Source of the DNA: Comamonadaceae bacterium OS-1
GTDB taxonomy: Bacteria; Pseudomonadota; Gammaproteobacteria; Burkholderiales; Burkholderiaceae_C
Length of the DNA: 64,000 nucleotides
Direction: 5' to 3'
Assembly: GCA_027923965.1 (NCBI GenBank)
Contig: AP026969.1
Location: 2,852,001 to 2,916,000 of the forward strand
Shown here piece by piece: positions 26,908-35,272 of the stretch; position 1 is the first letter of the stretch; every line of letters begins with the position of its first letter. The position numbers and the translations under genes are program-made. The notes under the pieces were generated by a model that made no database searches, had not been told where the DNA came from, and saw nothing but the letters and a program-made list of their open reading frames with translations.

Positions 26908-28152
26908 ATGCAATTCGGAAAAGGCGGTCTGTGGCGCAATTGGGTCGGCAACCAGTCGTGCATTGCGCGCTACAAGGGCGCGCCCACGTCCGAGGACCAG
27001 CTGTGCGAGATGGTGGCCGAAGCCGACCGGCGCGACCTGAACCTGCGGGTGGCGGGCTCGGGCCACAGCTTCACGCCGGTGGTGGGCACGGGCGGGCTGC
27101 TGCTGTCGCTGGCGCAGATGCAGGGCGTGCGTAGTTTTGACGATGCGAAAAAGCAGGTCACGGTGGCCGCGGGTACACGCATCCACGACCTGGCGATTGC
27201 GCTCAAGGCGCACGGTTTTTCGCTGGTGAACCAGGGCGATATCGACTCGCAGGCGGTGGCGGGCGCGTTCACCACCGGCACCCACGGCACCGGTGCCACG
27301 CTGGGCTGCCTGGCCACCTCAATTGCCGGGCTGCGGCTGGTGCAGCCCGATGGCAGCGTGTTGGTGGTGGACGGGTCGGACCAGGACTTGCTGCACGCCG
27401 CCCAGGTATCGGTGGGCACGCTGGGGGTGATTTCCGAGCTGACGCTGCAGGTCACCGATGCCTACCACCTGCATGAACACGTGTGGCGCGACGACTTCGA
27501 GACCTGCATGGCCCGCCACGACGAGCTGGCCGCCACGCACCGGCATTTCGGCTTCTTCTGGTGCCCCACGCCGCACAGCCGCCAGCTGTACTGTCTGGCC
27601 GACACGGCGGATGCCCCGCGGACCACCACATCGAAAACCGCCGACGTGTGCGAGATGAAGGTGATCGACATTACCGACCGCCCGGCGCTGGACACGCCGT
27701 TTGAAAAAATCGCCTACTCGTCCGAGATCTACCCCATCGAGTACGTGCCCAACTTCCACGAGCTGGAGTACGCGGTGCCGGTGCAGCACGGCAAAGAGGC
27801 GGTGCGCGCCGTGCGCGAGCTGATGCTGACCCAGCACACAAACTGCATCTTCCCCATCGAATACCGCTTCACCGCGGGCGACCCGGCCTGGATCAGCCCG
27901 TTCCACCAGCAGGACAGCATCACCCTTTCGGTATCGGGCCAGCCGGGCGTGGACTACTGGGACTACCTGCGCGATGTGGATGCCATCCTGCGCCGCTTTG
28001 GCTCGCGCCCGCACTGGGGCAAGATGCATTTTCTGGACACTGACGACGTGACCGCGCTGTACCCGCGTGCGGCCGATTTCCGGGCTCTGCGGCGCAGGCT
28101 GGACCCGCAGGGGCGCTTTCTGAACGACCATGTGCGGGCACTTTTAGGCTAA
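26908..28152 (+). CDS. FAD-linked sugar-1,4-lactone oxidase (ALO/GULO type)
   Basis: A 414-residue VAO-family flavoprotein. The FAD-binding half contains LRVAGSGHSFTPVVGTGGLL, with the His that can carry covalent FAD, and GAFTTGTHGTGATLGCLATS. The C-terminal half carries RPHWGKMHF, the HWGK/HWAK motif of aldonolactone oxidases. It oxidises D-arabinono- or L-gulono-lactone-like substrates with oxygen as acceptor; the exact substrate is not clear. GGAG precedes the ATG at 26908. An open frame extends upstream to 26746 but has no support. Confidence 0.82.
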   Translation: MQFGKGGLWRNWVGNQSCIARYKGAPTSEDQLCEMVAEADRRDLNLRVAGSGHSFTPVVGTGGLLLSLAQMQGVRSFDDAKKQVTVAAGTRIHDLAIALKAHGFSLVNQGDIDSQAVAGAFTTGTHGTGATLGCLATSIAGLRLVQPDGSVLVVDGSDQDLLHAAQVSVGTLGVISELTLQVTDAYHLHEHVWRDDFETCMARHDELAATHRHFGFFWCPTPHSRQLYCLADTADAPRTTTSKTADVCEMKVIDITDRPALDTPFEKIAYSSEIYPIEYVPNFHELEYAVPVQHGKEAVRAVRELMLTQHTNCIFPIEYRFTAGDPAWISPFHQQDSITLSVSGQPGVDYWDYLRDVDAILRRFGSRPHWGKMHFLDTDDVTALYPRAADFRALRRRLDPQGRFLNDHVRALLG

Positions 28153-28206
28153 ATCAGGCCTCTACGCCAGTCGCATAAGCACGAGCAGCTCTTAAATTTA
28201 TAGCAA
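28152..28206. repeat. Dispersed palindromic repeat copy H
   Basis: AAATCAGGCCTCTACGCCAGTCGCATAAGCACGAGCAGCTCTTAAATTTATAG, a diverged member. It fills the gap between the convergent lactone oxidase and YceI genes. Confidence 0.65.
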
Positions 28207-28211
28207 ACCCC

Positions 28212-28784
28212 TCACTGCCGTACCGCCTCCACCTGCACCACCAGGTGCACGTTCTTGGGCAGCCCCAGGCTGACGCCCAGGTCCATGCCGTAGTCGGTGC
28301 GGTCGATGGTGGCCTCGAAACTGCCGCTGCACACCTCGGGATCGGGCGCAGGCGGCGTGCGGCAGCCAAAGTGGTTTACCTGCAGCAGCACCGGCAAAGT
28401 CTTGCCCAGCAAGGTGAGGTTGCCCAGCACCGCGGTCAGGGTCTCGCCGCTGAACAAAAACCGGTCGCCCATAAAGCGGATGCTGGGGTACTGGCTGGCG
28501 TTGAACAGCTCGGTGCTGACCAGAATGGAATCGACCCAACTGATGCCCGAGCGCACCGAGGCCGCCTCGATGCTCACATCGGCCAGCCCGGTTTTGGCCG
28601 CCATGTCCAGCTGGATGGTGCCCGTGTGCCGCTCAAACCGCCCGCTGCTGATGCTGCCCAGCTCAAAAGTGGTGCTGGTGCGCACCGGATCGATGGTGTA
28701 GGTGGTGGCCTGGGCGCTGGCCGAGGCTGCGCACAGCGTGGCCATGAGCCAGCACGGCAGAGTCCAGCGCACGGCCATAGCCAT
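28212..28784 (-). CDS. YceI-family periplasmic lipid-binding-like protein
   Basis: 190 residues with a signal peptide (LPCWLMATLCAASASA). The YceI lipocalin-like beta-barrel pattern is clear: YTIDPVRTSTTFELGSISSGRFERHTGTI, SIEAASVRSG and YPSIRFMGDRF. YceI proteins bind isoprenoid-type lipids in the periplasm. A Cys pair in the CRTPPAPDPEVC loop may form a disulfide. The gene starts one base after the stop of the upstream gene, so the two are translated as a unit. Confidence 0.8.
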   Translation of the reverse strand: MAMAVRWTLPCWLMATLCAASASAQATTYTIDPVRTSTTFELGSISSGRFERHTGTIQLDMAAKTGLADVSIEAASVRSGISWVDSILVSTELFNASQYPSIRFMGDRFLFSGETLTAVLGNLTLLGKTLPVLLQVNHFGCRTPPAPDPEVCSGSFEATIDRTDYGMDLGVSLGLPKNVHLVVQVEAVRQ

Positions 28785-28785
28785 A

Positions 28786-29361
28786 TCAGGGAGCTAGCAC
28801 GCGGATCTGCACCAGTTGCCGGGTGTCGGCGGCGGCCTCGCTGCTGTACGTGCCGGGCTGGGCCTGCCCTCCCCCGGTAGCGGCCACCGTGACCCACTGG
28901 CCCAGGGGCGCGCTGACGCTGGTGGCGAGCTGGCTGCGGGCCTGGCTGGGGAGTTCGGCGTTGCCGCTGGGGGCCTGCAGGCTGGAGGATTGCACGTCGA
29001 TGTCCACGCGCACCGGCTGGCCGCCACCGGGCCAGCGCGGCTGCACGGCCATGCTCTGGCCCGCCTGCATCCACACCATGCCGTAGCTGACACCGCTGCC
29101 CTCGCGGCCCGCAGCCACCGACTGCACAAACCGGATCGGCACGTTCTGGCCCATGGTCAAGGTGGCCTTTTCGCCATTGCGCACCTGGATGCGCTGGGAG
29201 GCCAGCGGCGCGGCGGTGGGCTGGGTGCTGACCGTGTTGCCATCTGGCTCGCTGATCTGGCGCAGCTCTACCGTGAGGTTGCGCTGCGGGAGTTGCGCCA
29301 GGGCAGGCAGTGCGAGTGCCAGGGCGGCCCCGACCAGAAAAGTGGATGCGGTGGTAGGCAT
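28786..29361 (-). CDS. Exported protein of unknown function
   Basis: 191 residues with a cleavable signal peptide (TFLVGAALALALPALAQ). The mature part is beta-rich: RNLTVELRQISEPD, RIQVRNGEKATLTMGQNVPIRF, YGMVWMQAGQSMAVQPRWPG and VRVDIDVQSSSLQAPS. No known catalytic motif is seen. It is immediately followed by the yceI-like gene (1-base gap). An ATCCC-N8-GGGAT motif lies 28 bases upstream of the ATG, and a CCCCC-AAA-GGGGG hairpin beyond it. Confidence 0.65.
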   Translation of the reverse strand: MPTTASTFLVGAALALALPALAQLPQRNLTVELRQISEPDGNTVSTQPTAAPLASQRIQVRNGEKATLTMGQNVPIRFVQSVAAGREGSGVSYGMVWMQAGQSMAVQPRWPGGGQPVRVDIDVQSSSLQAPSGNAELPSQARSQLATSVSAPLGQWVTVAATGGGQAQPGTYSSEAAADTRQLVQIRVLAP

Positions 29362-29388
29362 GCAGCCATTGTTCCACGCTCGGGCTCT

Positions 29389-29406
29389 ATCCCCCAAACG
29401 AGGGAT
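29389..29406. promoter_or_regulatory. ATCCC-N8-GGGAT inverted-repeat motif, copy 2
   Basis: ATCCCCCAAACGAGGGAT then GCCAAAG; near-identical to 19453-19477. It is located just upstream of the exported-protein gene. A second perfect hairpin, CCCCCAAAGGGGG, follows at about 29414. Candidate operator only. Confidence 0.35.
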
Positions 29407-29573
29407 GCCAAAGCCCCCAAAGGGGGTTAACTTGCACAGCATGGCTACAGACCATGGACCAAAGGCCACAGAGGCGGGGTGTTTGCACCCCACTTCCCCG
29501 TCTTACTCCGTGGGCCAGTTCCTATATTGATTCCAAGGGCGGCGTACCCATCTACAGAGCACAAGGGGCACAT

Positions 29574-29804
29574 ATGCACACGCACACTGTCAACTTTTCG
29601 GGCGACCCCGGCAGCGATCTGCTGCTGGAGGTGGACTTCAAGTGGCTGATGGCCGGCCAAGGCTATACCGTGGACCCCGACCGCCTGCTGCACGACCCCG
29701 CCTATGCCGACACCTGCCTGCAGTGCGCCCAGCACTCCAACTGCATCGCGCTGCAAGACTGCGCCTTGAACCTGCGCGAGGTGCTGGCGCACACCATCCA
29801 CTAG
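29574..29804 (+). CDS. Small Cys-rich conserved protein, unknown
   Basis: 76 residues from the ATG at 29574 (AAGGGG upstream). An N-terminal region, HTVNFSGDPGSDLLLEVDFKWLMAG, is followed by a cysteine cluster DTCLQCAQHSNCIALQDC (C-x2-C-x5-C-x5-C), which could bind a metal. No signal peptide. It is convergent with, and overlaps by 4 bases, the DUF2520 gene. Function unknown. Confidence 0.6.
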   Translation: MHTHTVNFSGDPGSDLLLEVDFKWLMAGQGYTVDPDRLLHDPAYADTCLQCAQHSNCIALQDCALNLREVLAHTIH

Positions 29805-30652
29805 CCCTTGGTCTGGCCCGCCAAACGCAGGGCCAACACACTCAGCGCGTCGTAGGCCGCACCGGCTTCTCGGTCCCAGGCCGTCACGGCCAGCGCCTGG
29901 CGGGCGATGGCCGCCGTGTCACCCCGGGCAGCCGGGCCGGTCAGGGCCGCAGCCGGGCCCAGGGTGGTGATGTTGTGCACCGCGTGGGCCAGCAGGCTGG
30001 CGCGCAGGTCGGGAATCAGCTCGGTGGGCACACCGGCACTGCGCCACGCATCCTCGGCCACGCTCTGCAGCACCGGCATGAAGTTGGTGGCAAACACGGC
30101 AGCCGCGTGGTAGAGCAATTTTTGCCCGGTGGCCACATCAAAACAACGTGCGCCGATGGCCGTAAAAGCCGCCCGCAACAGGCCGCAGGCGCGGCTGTGG
30201 CCCTCCAGCGCGCAGGCCGTGCCGGGGAACTGGGCCACGGCAGCATCCACCGACGCAAAACTCAAAATGCAATGTGCACTGGCCGTCTGCCAGCCCAGGC
30301 TCACCAACGGTACCAGTTGCGTGCTGCCCAGCGCCCCGCTGCAGTGGAAGGCCACGGTTTGCGCGCTCAGGGCAGAAGATGCCGCAAACGCCGTGGCCAC
30401 CGCCTGCGCCACCTGGGGCAGCGCGGTATCGGGCACCGCCAGCATCCACACATCGGCCGGGCGCATGGCCTGCAGCGTCTCTACCGGGTAGCCCGCACCA
30501 ATGGCGGCACAGGCAGCCCGGGCACTGGCCGGGCTGCTGGTCAGCACGTCCTGCACCGCAAACGTGCCCTGCTGCTGCCACAGCCGCGCCAGCGTTTGCC
30601 CCACACGGCCAGCGCCTACCAGGTTGAGTGTTTTCAAGAGAATCGCTTTCAA
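29801..30652 (-). CDS. Rossmann-fold plus DUF2520 oxidoreductase-like protein
   Basis: 283 residues. The N-terminal half is a Rossmann NAD(P)-binding fold (LNLVGAGRVGQTLARLWQQQ, ADVWMLAVPDTAL, TVAFHCSGALGS). The C-terminal half is an all-helical DUF2520 domain (LLYHAAAVFATNFMPVLQSVAEDAW). Proteins of this pair resemble ketopantoate/proC-type dehydrogenases, but the substrate is unknown. Length fits the family. It ends overlapping the small Cys-rich gene tail to tail. Confidence 0.78.
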   Translation of the reverse strand: MKAILLKTLNLVGAGRVGQTLARLWQQQGTFAVQDVLTSSPASARAACAAIGAGYPVETLQAMRPADVWMLAVPDTALPQVAQAVATAFAASSALSAQTVAFHCSGALGSTQLVPLVSLGWQTASAHCILSFASVDAAVAQFPGTACALEGHSRACGLLRAAFTAIGARCFDVATGQKLLYHAAAVFATNFMPVLQSVAEDAWRSAGVPTELIPDLRASLLAHAVHNITTLGPAAALTGPAARGDTAAIARQALAVTAWDREAGAAYDALSVLALRLAGQTKG

Positions 30653-30712
30653 TCGTTGAACGGCCAGACAGTCCCCGCCGATTCTGCCAAAGATAGTGCC
30701 GCAGGTTGAATG

Positions 30713-30765
30713 CTCTATTTTTGATAGCTACTAATTCTTATGCGACCGGCGGATAAGGACATTTT
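30713..30765. repeat. Dispersed repeat copy I (degenerate)
   Basis: GCTCTATTTTTGATAGCTACTAATTCTTATGCGACCGGCGGATAAGGACATTTTT. Only one side (GATAGCTACT...CTTATGCGA) matches the family well. It lies in the 200-base gap between the divergent DUF2520 and ggt genes. Confidence 0.45.
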
Positions 30766-30852
30766 TTCTCTTAAAAACCCGTCTACACGGGGAGTTGGCA
30801 TAGTGGTTGCATCCCTACAGCCAAGACTCCACACCATGCCTACCCACACCCC

Positions 30853-32433
30853 ATGACCCTGGCCACCTCTACCCAAGGCATGGTCACCAGCCCCCACGGC
30901 CCGGCCACCGAAGCCGGGCTGGCCGTGCTGGCCCAGGGCGGCAACGCCATCGAGGCGGTGATTGCCACCGCGGCCAGCCTGTGCGTCACCTACCCGCATT
31001 TTTGCGGCCTGGGCGGCGATGCCTTCATGCTGATCGCCGACGCGCACGGGCAGGTCAGCAGCCTCTCGGGCATCGGCCAGGCCGCCCGGCATTTACCCAC
31101 TTACCAGGGCAGCATCCCCACGCGCGGCCCGCAGGCCATGTTGACCAGCGCGGCGGCGGTGGACGTGTGGGCCCAGGCCTTTGCCATCAGCCGCGACCAG
31201 TGGGCCGGCAAAGAGAGCTGGGCCGGGCTGCTCACCCCTGCCATCACCCTGGCCCGCGACGGCTTTGCCATCTCGGAATCCGAGCGCTTCTGGCTGCAGT
31301 TCCGCCAGCCCGAGACCCACACGCTGCCCGGTGTCTACGCCCACTTCCTGGTCGATGGTGCCGTGCCCGCGCCACAGCAACGGCGCCACCGCCACGCCCT
31401 GGCCGCCACGCTGGAGACCCTGGCACTGCGCGGCCCGCGCGACTTTTACGAAGGCCAGTTGGCCGCCACCATCGCCCAGGGCCTGGCCCAGGCCGGTTCC
31501 CCCCTGACCGCCGCCGACCTGGCCCAGACCCACGCCCGCTTGGAGGCCCCGCTGCAGCTGCCCTACCGCGACGGCACCCTGGTGGCCCACCGCCCGCCCA
31601 CGCAGGGCATCACCACGCTGGAGATCATGGGCATCCTGGACCGGTTCGACCTGCGCAGCATCCCCGAGGGCAGTGCCGACTACTACCACCTGCTGGTCGA
31701 AGCCGTGAAGCGCGCCTTCATCGACCGCAACCGCCTCATTGCCGACCCCGACCACGCCGATGTGCCCGTGGAGCGCCTGCTGTCCCCCGCCCACCTGGAC
31801 GCACTCGCCGCCTCCATCCGCATGGACCAGGCCCTGCCCTGGCCGCACAGCTTCCAGACCGGCGACACCGTCTTCCTGGCCGCTGCCGACCGTTACGGCA
31901 ACGCCGTCTCCATGCTGGCCACCACCTACTTCGACTGGGGTAGCGGCGTGGTGGTGGGCGACACCGGCCTGCTATGGCACAACCGGGGCGCGGCCTTCTC
32001 GCTGGACCCGCAGCACCCCAACTGCCTGGCCCCCGGCAAACGCCCGTTCCACACCCTGAATCCCGGCATGTACCTGCGCCACGGCAAGCCGTCCATCCTG
32101 TACGGCACCCAGGGTGCCGACGGCCAGCCGCAAACCCTGGCCGCCATCCTGACCCGCATGATCGATTACGGCATGGACCCGTACACGGCATTGGCCCGCC
32201 CGCGCTTTCTGCTCGGCAAAACCTTCTCCGACGCGCGCGACTCCCTCAAACTGGAAGACGACGTGCCCGCCGCAGTCTTCGCCGACCTGGCCCGCCGCGG
32301 CCACGCGCTGAGCCCCCTTCCCGCGCACAGCCCGCTGATGGGGCACCCGGGGGCGATTCGGATGGATCCGGCGACCGGGGTGATGACGGGCGCGCACGAT
32401 CCGCGCAGCGATGGGCGGGCAATGGGGTTGTGA
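30853..32433 (+). CDS. ggt: Gamma-glutamyltransferase family protein
   Basis: A 526-residue Ntn-hydrolase. Family landmarks are MVTSPHGPATEAGLAVLAQGGNAIEAVIA, CGLGGDAFML and PPTQGITTLEIMGILD. The predicted autocleavage site with the new N-terminal Thr is at GDTVFLAAADRYGNAVSM. The C-terminal part ends PGAIRMDPATGVMTGAHDPRSDG. There is no signal peptide, so this is probably the cytosolic GGT-like subgroup, whose substrates may differ from glutathione. Confidence 0.85.
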   Translation: MTLATSTQGMVTSPHGPATEAGLAVLAQGGNAIEAVIATAASLCVTYPHFCGLGGDAFMLIADAHGQVSSLSGIGQAARHLPTYQGSIPTRGPQAMLTSAAAVDVWAQAFAISRDQWAGKESWAGLLTPAITLARDGFAISESERFWLQFRQPETHTLPGVYAHFLVDGAVPAPQQRRHRHALAATLETLALRGPRDFYEGQLAATIAQGLAQAGSPLTAADLAQTHARLEAPLQLPYRDGTLVAHRPPTQGITTLEIMGILDRFDLRSIPEGSADYYHLLVEAVKRAFIDRNRLIADPDHADVPVERLLSPAHLDALAASIRMDQALPWPHSFQTGDTVFLAAADRYGNAVSMLATTYFDWGSGVVVGDTGLLWHNRGAAFSLDPQHPNCLAPGKRPFHTLNPGMYLRHGKPSILYGTQGADGQPQTLAAILTRMIDYGMDPYTALARPRFLLGKTFSDARDSLKLEDDVPAAVFADLARRGHALSPLPAHSPLMGHPGAIRMDPATGVMTGAHDPRSDGRAMGL

Positions 32434-32447
32434 GGGTGGCCGGTCAA

Positions 32448-32505
32448 ATGCTACTTTTTATGTAGCTACTTACGCTGATGGAATAAGCACGAGGGCCTCA
32501 AAAGA
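32448..32505. repeat. Dispersed palindromic repeat copy J
   Basis: ATGCTACTTTTTATGTAGCTACTTACGCTGATGGAATAAGCACGAGGGCCTCAAAAG. It lies between the convergent ggt and hipA genes and may act as a terminator. Confidence 0.65.
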
Positions 32506-32538
32506 CATAGAACGCTAAAACATGTAGACACAGGCCGC

Positions 32539-33789
32539 TTACGTACGCGGATGGGCAATGCTGCGTGCAACTTCCTGGGCCAGCACCAGCCCCGGCTCCC
32601 ACGCGGCGGCCATTTGCGCGTGCAACGGGGTTGGAATACGGGGGTCTGTACGACTCTGATACAGCACCTGCGCCATGCCCTGGGCGATTCGCTCAATCAC
32701 TGCGCGTGGGTTCGCAACCCCGCAGACCCGACGACCAAAGTCCAGCAAGACCGCGGGCAAGGGATAGACCTTCGATGCCTTGGCACCCGCAAAAAGCCGG
32801 AGCGCCATGGTGTGGTCCTCCAGCGCAGGGCCACCGTCGTAGCGCTGGTAGGTGTAGATCGAGGTGCTCACCACATCGAACATCGGTGCCAGGCGGACAT
32901 CGCCGATGCCGCTGTACAGCACCCCGAAATTCTTGAGGTGGCCGTCGCCGTTGCGCACCATCACCATGAAGGCCACCTGCTCGAAGAAGCGCGCCAGCTC
33001 CGCATCCGGGAGGTTGATCAGCTTCAGGGCGGTCACGACCCGCTCGTAGCTGCCGTGGTACTTGCGGTCTGAGAGCGTGTCGCGTACCCGCTGGCCCATG
33101 AGCGATGCCGCATCTTCAAAGCCCAGGCGCGTGCCGTCGGGCGCGATGTCGAACCGCTCGATCACCAGCAGCGAGCCGTCTTCGGACAGGTCGAACGGTG
33201 CCACCGGGATACCGGCCGCGCGGGCCGCGCTCAGGCACATGAACTCGTTGGCCGACAGCCCCGGGTAGCGCTGCGCCGCCATCTTGACGATCAGCGTGGG
33301 CACCGGCACCGTGGCCCGGTCTGGCACCATGATCTTGGGCTGGATGCCGGAGATACCCGAGCCGGTGGACAGGTAGGCGCGCATCAGCTCCTGGAACAGG
33401 GCCGGGCCGTTGCCACTGGACAGCAAATCCGCCTTGTGGACCACCGCAGCAGCCGTTGGCGGCGGCGCATCCGGTAGCCGGTAGCCCAGCCGCCCAATGC
33501 CGTTGTTGCCCATGAGAGCGAGCAAATGCATGGGCGTGATGGCCTGCTTGGGAAAGAACTCGCGGATCTGCAGAAACAAATACCCCTCGGGCAGGTTCAT
33601 GTCCATGGCGGGGAACAGGGCACCGCCGCCGTCAAAGTGCAGGGTGCTCGGCGGCATGAGCAGCGACACGCCGGGCTGGTCGGGTTGGTCGCGGCGGTAG
33701 TCGAAGGTGAAGGTCGAAGCGTGCGCCAGCCGCCCGCTGTGCCCGCCGTTCACATCCACATCGAGCAGACGGATACGTTCAGGCAGCAT
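32539..33789 (-). CDS. hipA: HipA-type toxin kinase
   Basis: 416 residues from MLPERIRLLDV; a longer frame to 33828 is possible. HipA is a Ser/Thr kinase that, as in E. coli, can phosphorylate an aminoacyl-tRNA synthetase and induce persistence. Conserved elements are GSGISGIQPKI (activation-loop region with Ser), PTLIVKMA (ATP-binding Lys), VRNGDGHLKNFGVLY (catalytic Asp and Asn) and LAPMFDVVS (metal-binding Asp). The active site therefore appears intact. It overlaps the end of hipB by 11 bases, the usual antitoxin-first order. Confidence 0.88.
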   Translation of the reverse strand: MLPERIRLLDVDVNGGHSGRLAHASTFTFDYRRDQPDQPGVSLLMPPSTLHFDGGGALFPAMDMNLPEGYLFLQIREFFPKQAITPMHLLALMGNNGIGRLGYRLPDAPPPTAAAVVHKADLLSSGNGPALFQELMRAYLSTGSGISGIQPKIMVPDRATVPVPTLIVKMAAQRYPGLSANEFMCLSAARAAGIPVAPFDLSEDGSLLVIERFDIAPDGTRLGFEDAASLMGQRVRDTLSDRKYHGSYERVVTALKLINLPDAELARFFEQVAFMVMVRNGDGHLKNFGVLYSGIGDVRLAPMFDVVSTSIYTYQRYDGGPALEDHTMALRLFAGAKASKVYPLPAVLLDFGRRVCGVANPRAVIERIAQGMAQVLYQSRTDPRIPTPLHAQMAAAWEPGLVLAQEVARSIAHPRT

Positions 33790-34069
33790 GGCCACCGCCC
33801 GCACCGTCTTCCTCTTCGTCGTCCGCAAACCGCTGCTGCATTTCCTCCAGGGTCGGCATGCCCGCCTTTTGCAGGCCCAGGCACAGGCCCATGGCGCGCA
33901 GGATGTTGAAGAGCGAGGCGACGGTCACATCCTCGCCGCGCTCCAGCTTGTGGAGCACGGTGCGGCTGCGCCCGGCCTTGCTGGCGACGGCAACCGCCGA
34001 GAGTTTGTGCGCCTCGCGGTACTGGGCGATAGCTTTGCCAAGGTCTGCAGGAAGTCTTAATTTGTCCAT
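33779..34069 (-). CDS. hipB: HipB-type antitoxin, XRE-family regulator
   Basis: About 96 residues from MDKLRLPADLGKAIAQYRE; an ATG four codons upstream (34081) is the alternative. The helix-turn-helix is AVASKAGRSRTVLHKLERGE, typical of XRE/HipB. The C-terminus is acidic (DDEEEDGAGG). It neutralises HipA and represses its own operon. Two 18-bp operator-like sequences with HipB geometry lie at the start codon and 40 bp upstream. No Shine-Dalgarno is evident. Confidence 0.85.
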   Translation of the reverse strand: MDKLRLPADLGKAIAQYREAHKLSAVAVASKAGRSRTVLHKLERGEDVTVASLFNILRAMGLCLGLQKAGMPTLEEMQQRFADDEEEDGAGGGHAA

Positions 34070-34080
34070 GATCGTGAACA
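34063..34080. promoter_or_regulatory. hipBA operator candidate O1
   Basis: TGTCC-ATGATCGT-GAACA: 5-8-5 architecture like the known HipB operator TATCC-N8-GGATA. It overlaps the hipB start codons. The second copy is exactly 40 bp upstream at 34103. Confidence 0.65.
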
Positions 34081-34102
34081 TTATGGCGATATATGCCAGT
34101 TA

Positions 34103-34120
34103 TGTCCATGATCATGAACA
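34103..34120. promoter_or_regulatory. hipBA operator candidate O2
   Basis: TGTCC-ATGATCAT-GAACA differs by one base from O1 and is a near-perfect palindrome. It lies in the 41-base gap between the patatin-like stop and hipB, where the hipBA promoter must be. Confidence 0.65.
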
Positions 34121-34122
34121 TT

Positions 34123-35238
34123 TCAGGCACCTGCTGCAAGCACCCCAGCCTGCGCCCGGTTGTACTGGTCCGCATTGCGCATGCCTGCCGTATCCCCGGG
34201 GGCGGGCCGTTGCAGCGCCTCCTGGCCGCGCTGGTAGCCGTACTGCCATTGGGCATCCATGGCCTGCACGTAGGCCGCGTAGTCGATGGGCTGGGCCAGC
34301 ACAATGCGGTTACGCCACCACTCCAGTTGCCGTTGCACCGGCTGCACCGGCAATGCGGTCGCCACGTCCGAGGTGTCAAACCACACGTCAGCCGCTTGCG
34401 CGTTGACGTGGCGCAGGCGCTGGTTGCCGTCCAGCCCCAGCACAGCGCGCCAGGCTGGGATTTCGAAATGCTGGTTGAAAGACTCTTTGAACTCCAGCAT
34501 CACCGCGTCGGCCAGCCGGTGGGCCAGCTCGATGGGGAACAGGTCCACTACGCCGCCGATGTAGTGGTCGGCCCCATGGCGGTAGGTCGGGAAGTAGTAG
34601 AAGTCGGTGATGGCCATGCGCGCAGCGGCATCCAGCGGCAGGGTGGTGTCGGCCTGCACGCCATGTGCCACCGCGTGCTCGCCCCAGCGCGGATCGGCAA
34701 AGGGTGATGCCATGCCTTGCACCAGGGCCGCGGCACGCGGCGGGCCGAACACGGTTTGGGCAAACAGCTTGCGGCTGCCACGGGCCTGGCCTACGTCTGC
34801 CGGGCCAAACAGCAGCTTGCCGCCGATGGTGACCACGTCCACCTCGGAAACCGTAGCAACGGGTGGCAACGGCAACACGGGCGGCACCTCAAACAGGTAG
34901 TCGCGGAACAAGTCGGGCACCACCGGGGCGGGCTGGCGCGACCACTTGCGCCGGGCCGCGCCGAGCAGGGCCTTGGTGATGCGGGCCTGTGGCGCTGGCT
35001 GCAGGCTGCCCCAGAACTCGTACATCTGCTGCGAGCTGAGCCAGGCCTTGCGCTGTGCGTCGTCGGGCAGCGCCTGCACCAGCGCCGCCGCGATCGCCCC
35101 GCCGCAGGTGGCCAGCAGCACGTCGGGAGCCCGGCCCGCATCGCGCGCAGCAGCGTACATGCCCAGATAAATGCCAAATCGGAAGCCGCCGCCTGCGAAC
35201 ACCATGCAGCGCTGGTATTTGGGATGTGTGGGGTGCAT
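34123..35238 (-). CDS. Patatin-like protein lacking the catalytic dyad
   Basis: 371 residues, no signal peptide. The N-terminus has the patatin glycine-rich oxyanion loop (MVFAGGGFRFGIYLGMYAA). The nucleophile elbow, normally G-x-S-x-G (GTSAG), reads ATCGGA, with Cys in place of Ser. The second dyad motif, normally DGG(V)xN(x)P, reads YIGGVVDLFP, with Ile in place of Asp. The protein is thus a predicted pseudo-phospholipase or a Cys-dependent variant. It lies directly upstream of hipBA on the same strand. Its function is unknown, and the family call rests on the fold pattern. Confidence 0.6.
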   Translation of the reverse strand: MHPTHPKYQRCMVFAGGGFRFGIYLGMYAAARDAGRAPDVLLATCGGAIAAALVQALPDDAQRKAWLSSQQMYEFWGSLQPAPQARITKALLGAARRKWSRQPAPVVPDLFRDYLFEVPPVLPLPPVATVSEVDVVTIGGKLLFGPADVGQARGSRKLFAQTVFGPPRAAALVQGMASPFADPRWGEHAVAHGVQADTTLPLDAAARMAITDFYYFPTYRHGADHYIGGVVDLFPIELAHRLADAVMLEFKESFNQHFEIPAWRAVLGLDGNQRLRHVNAQAADVWFDTSDVATALPVQPVQRQLEWWRNRIVLAQPIDYAAYVQAMDAQWQYGYQRGQEALQRPAPGDTAGMRNADQYNRAQAGVLAAGA

Positions 35239-35272
35239 GCAGGGACGATAACCGACCCCGCGTGCCCCTTAC

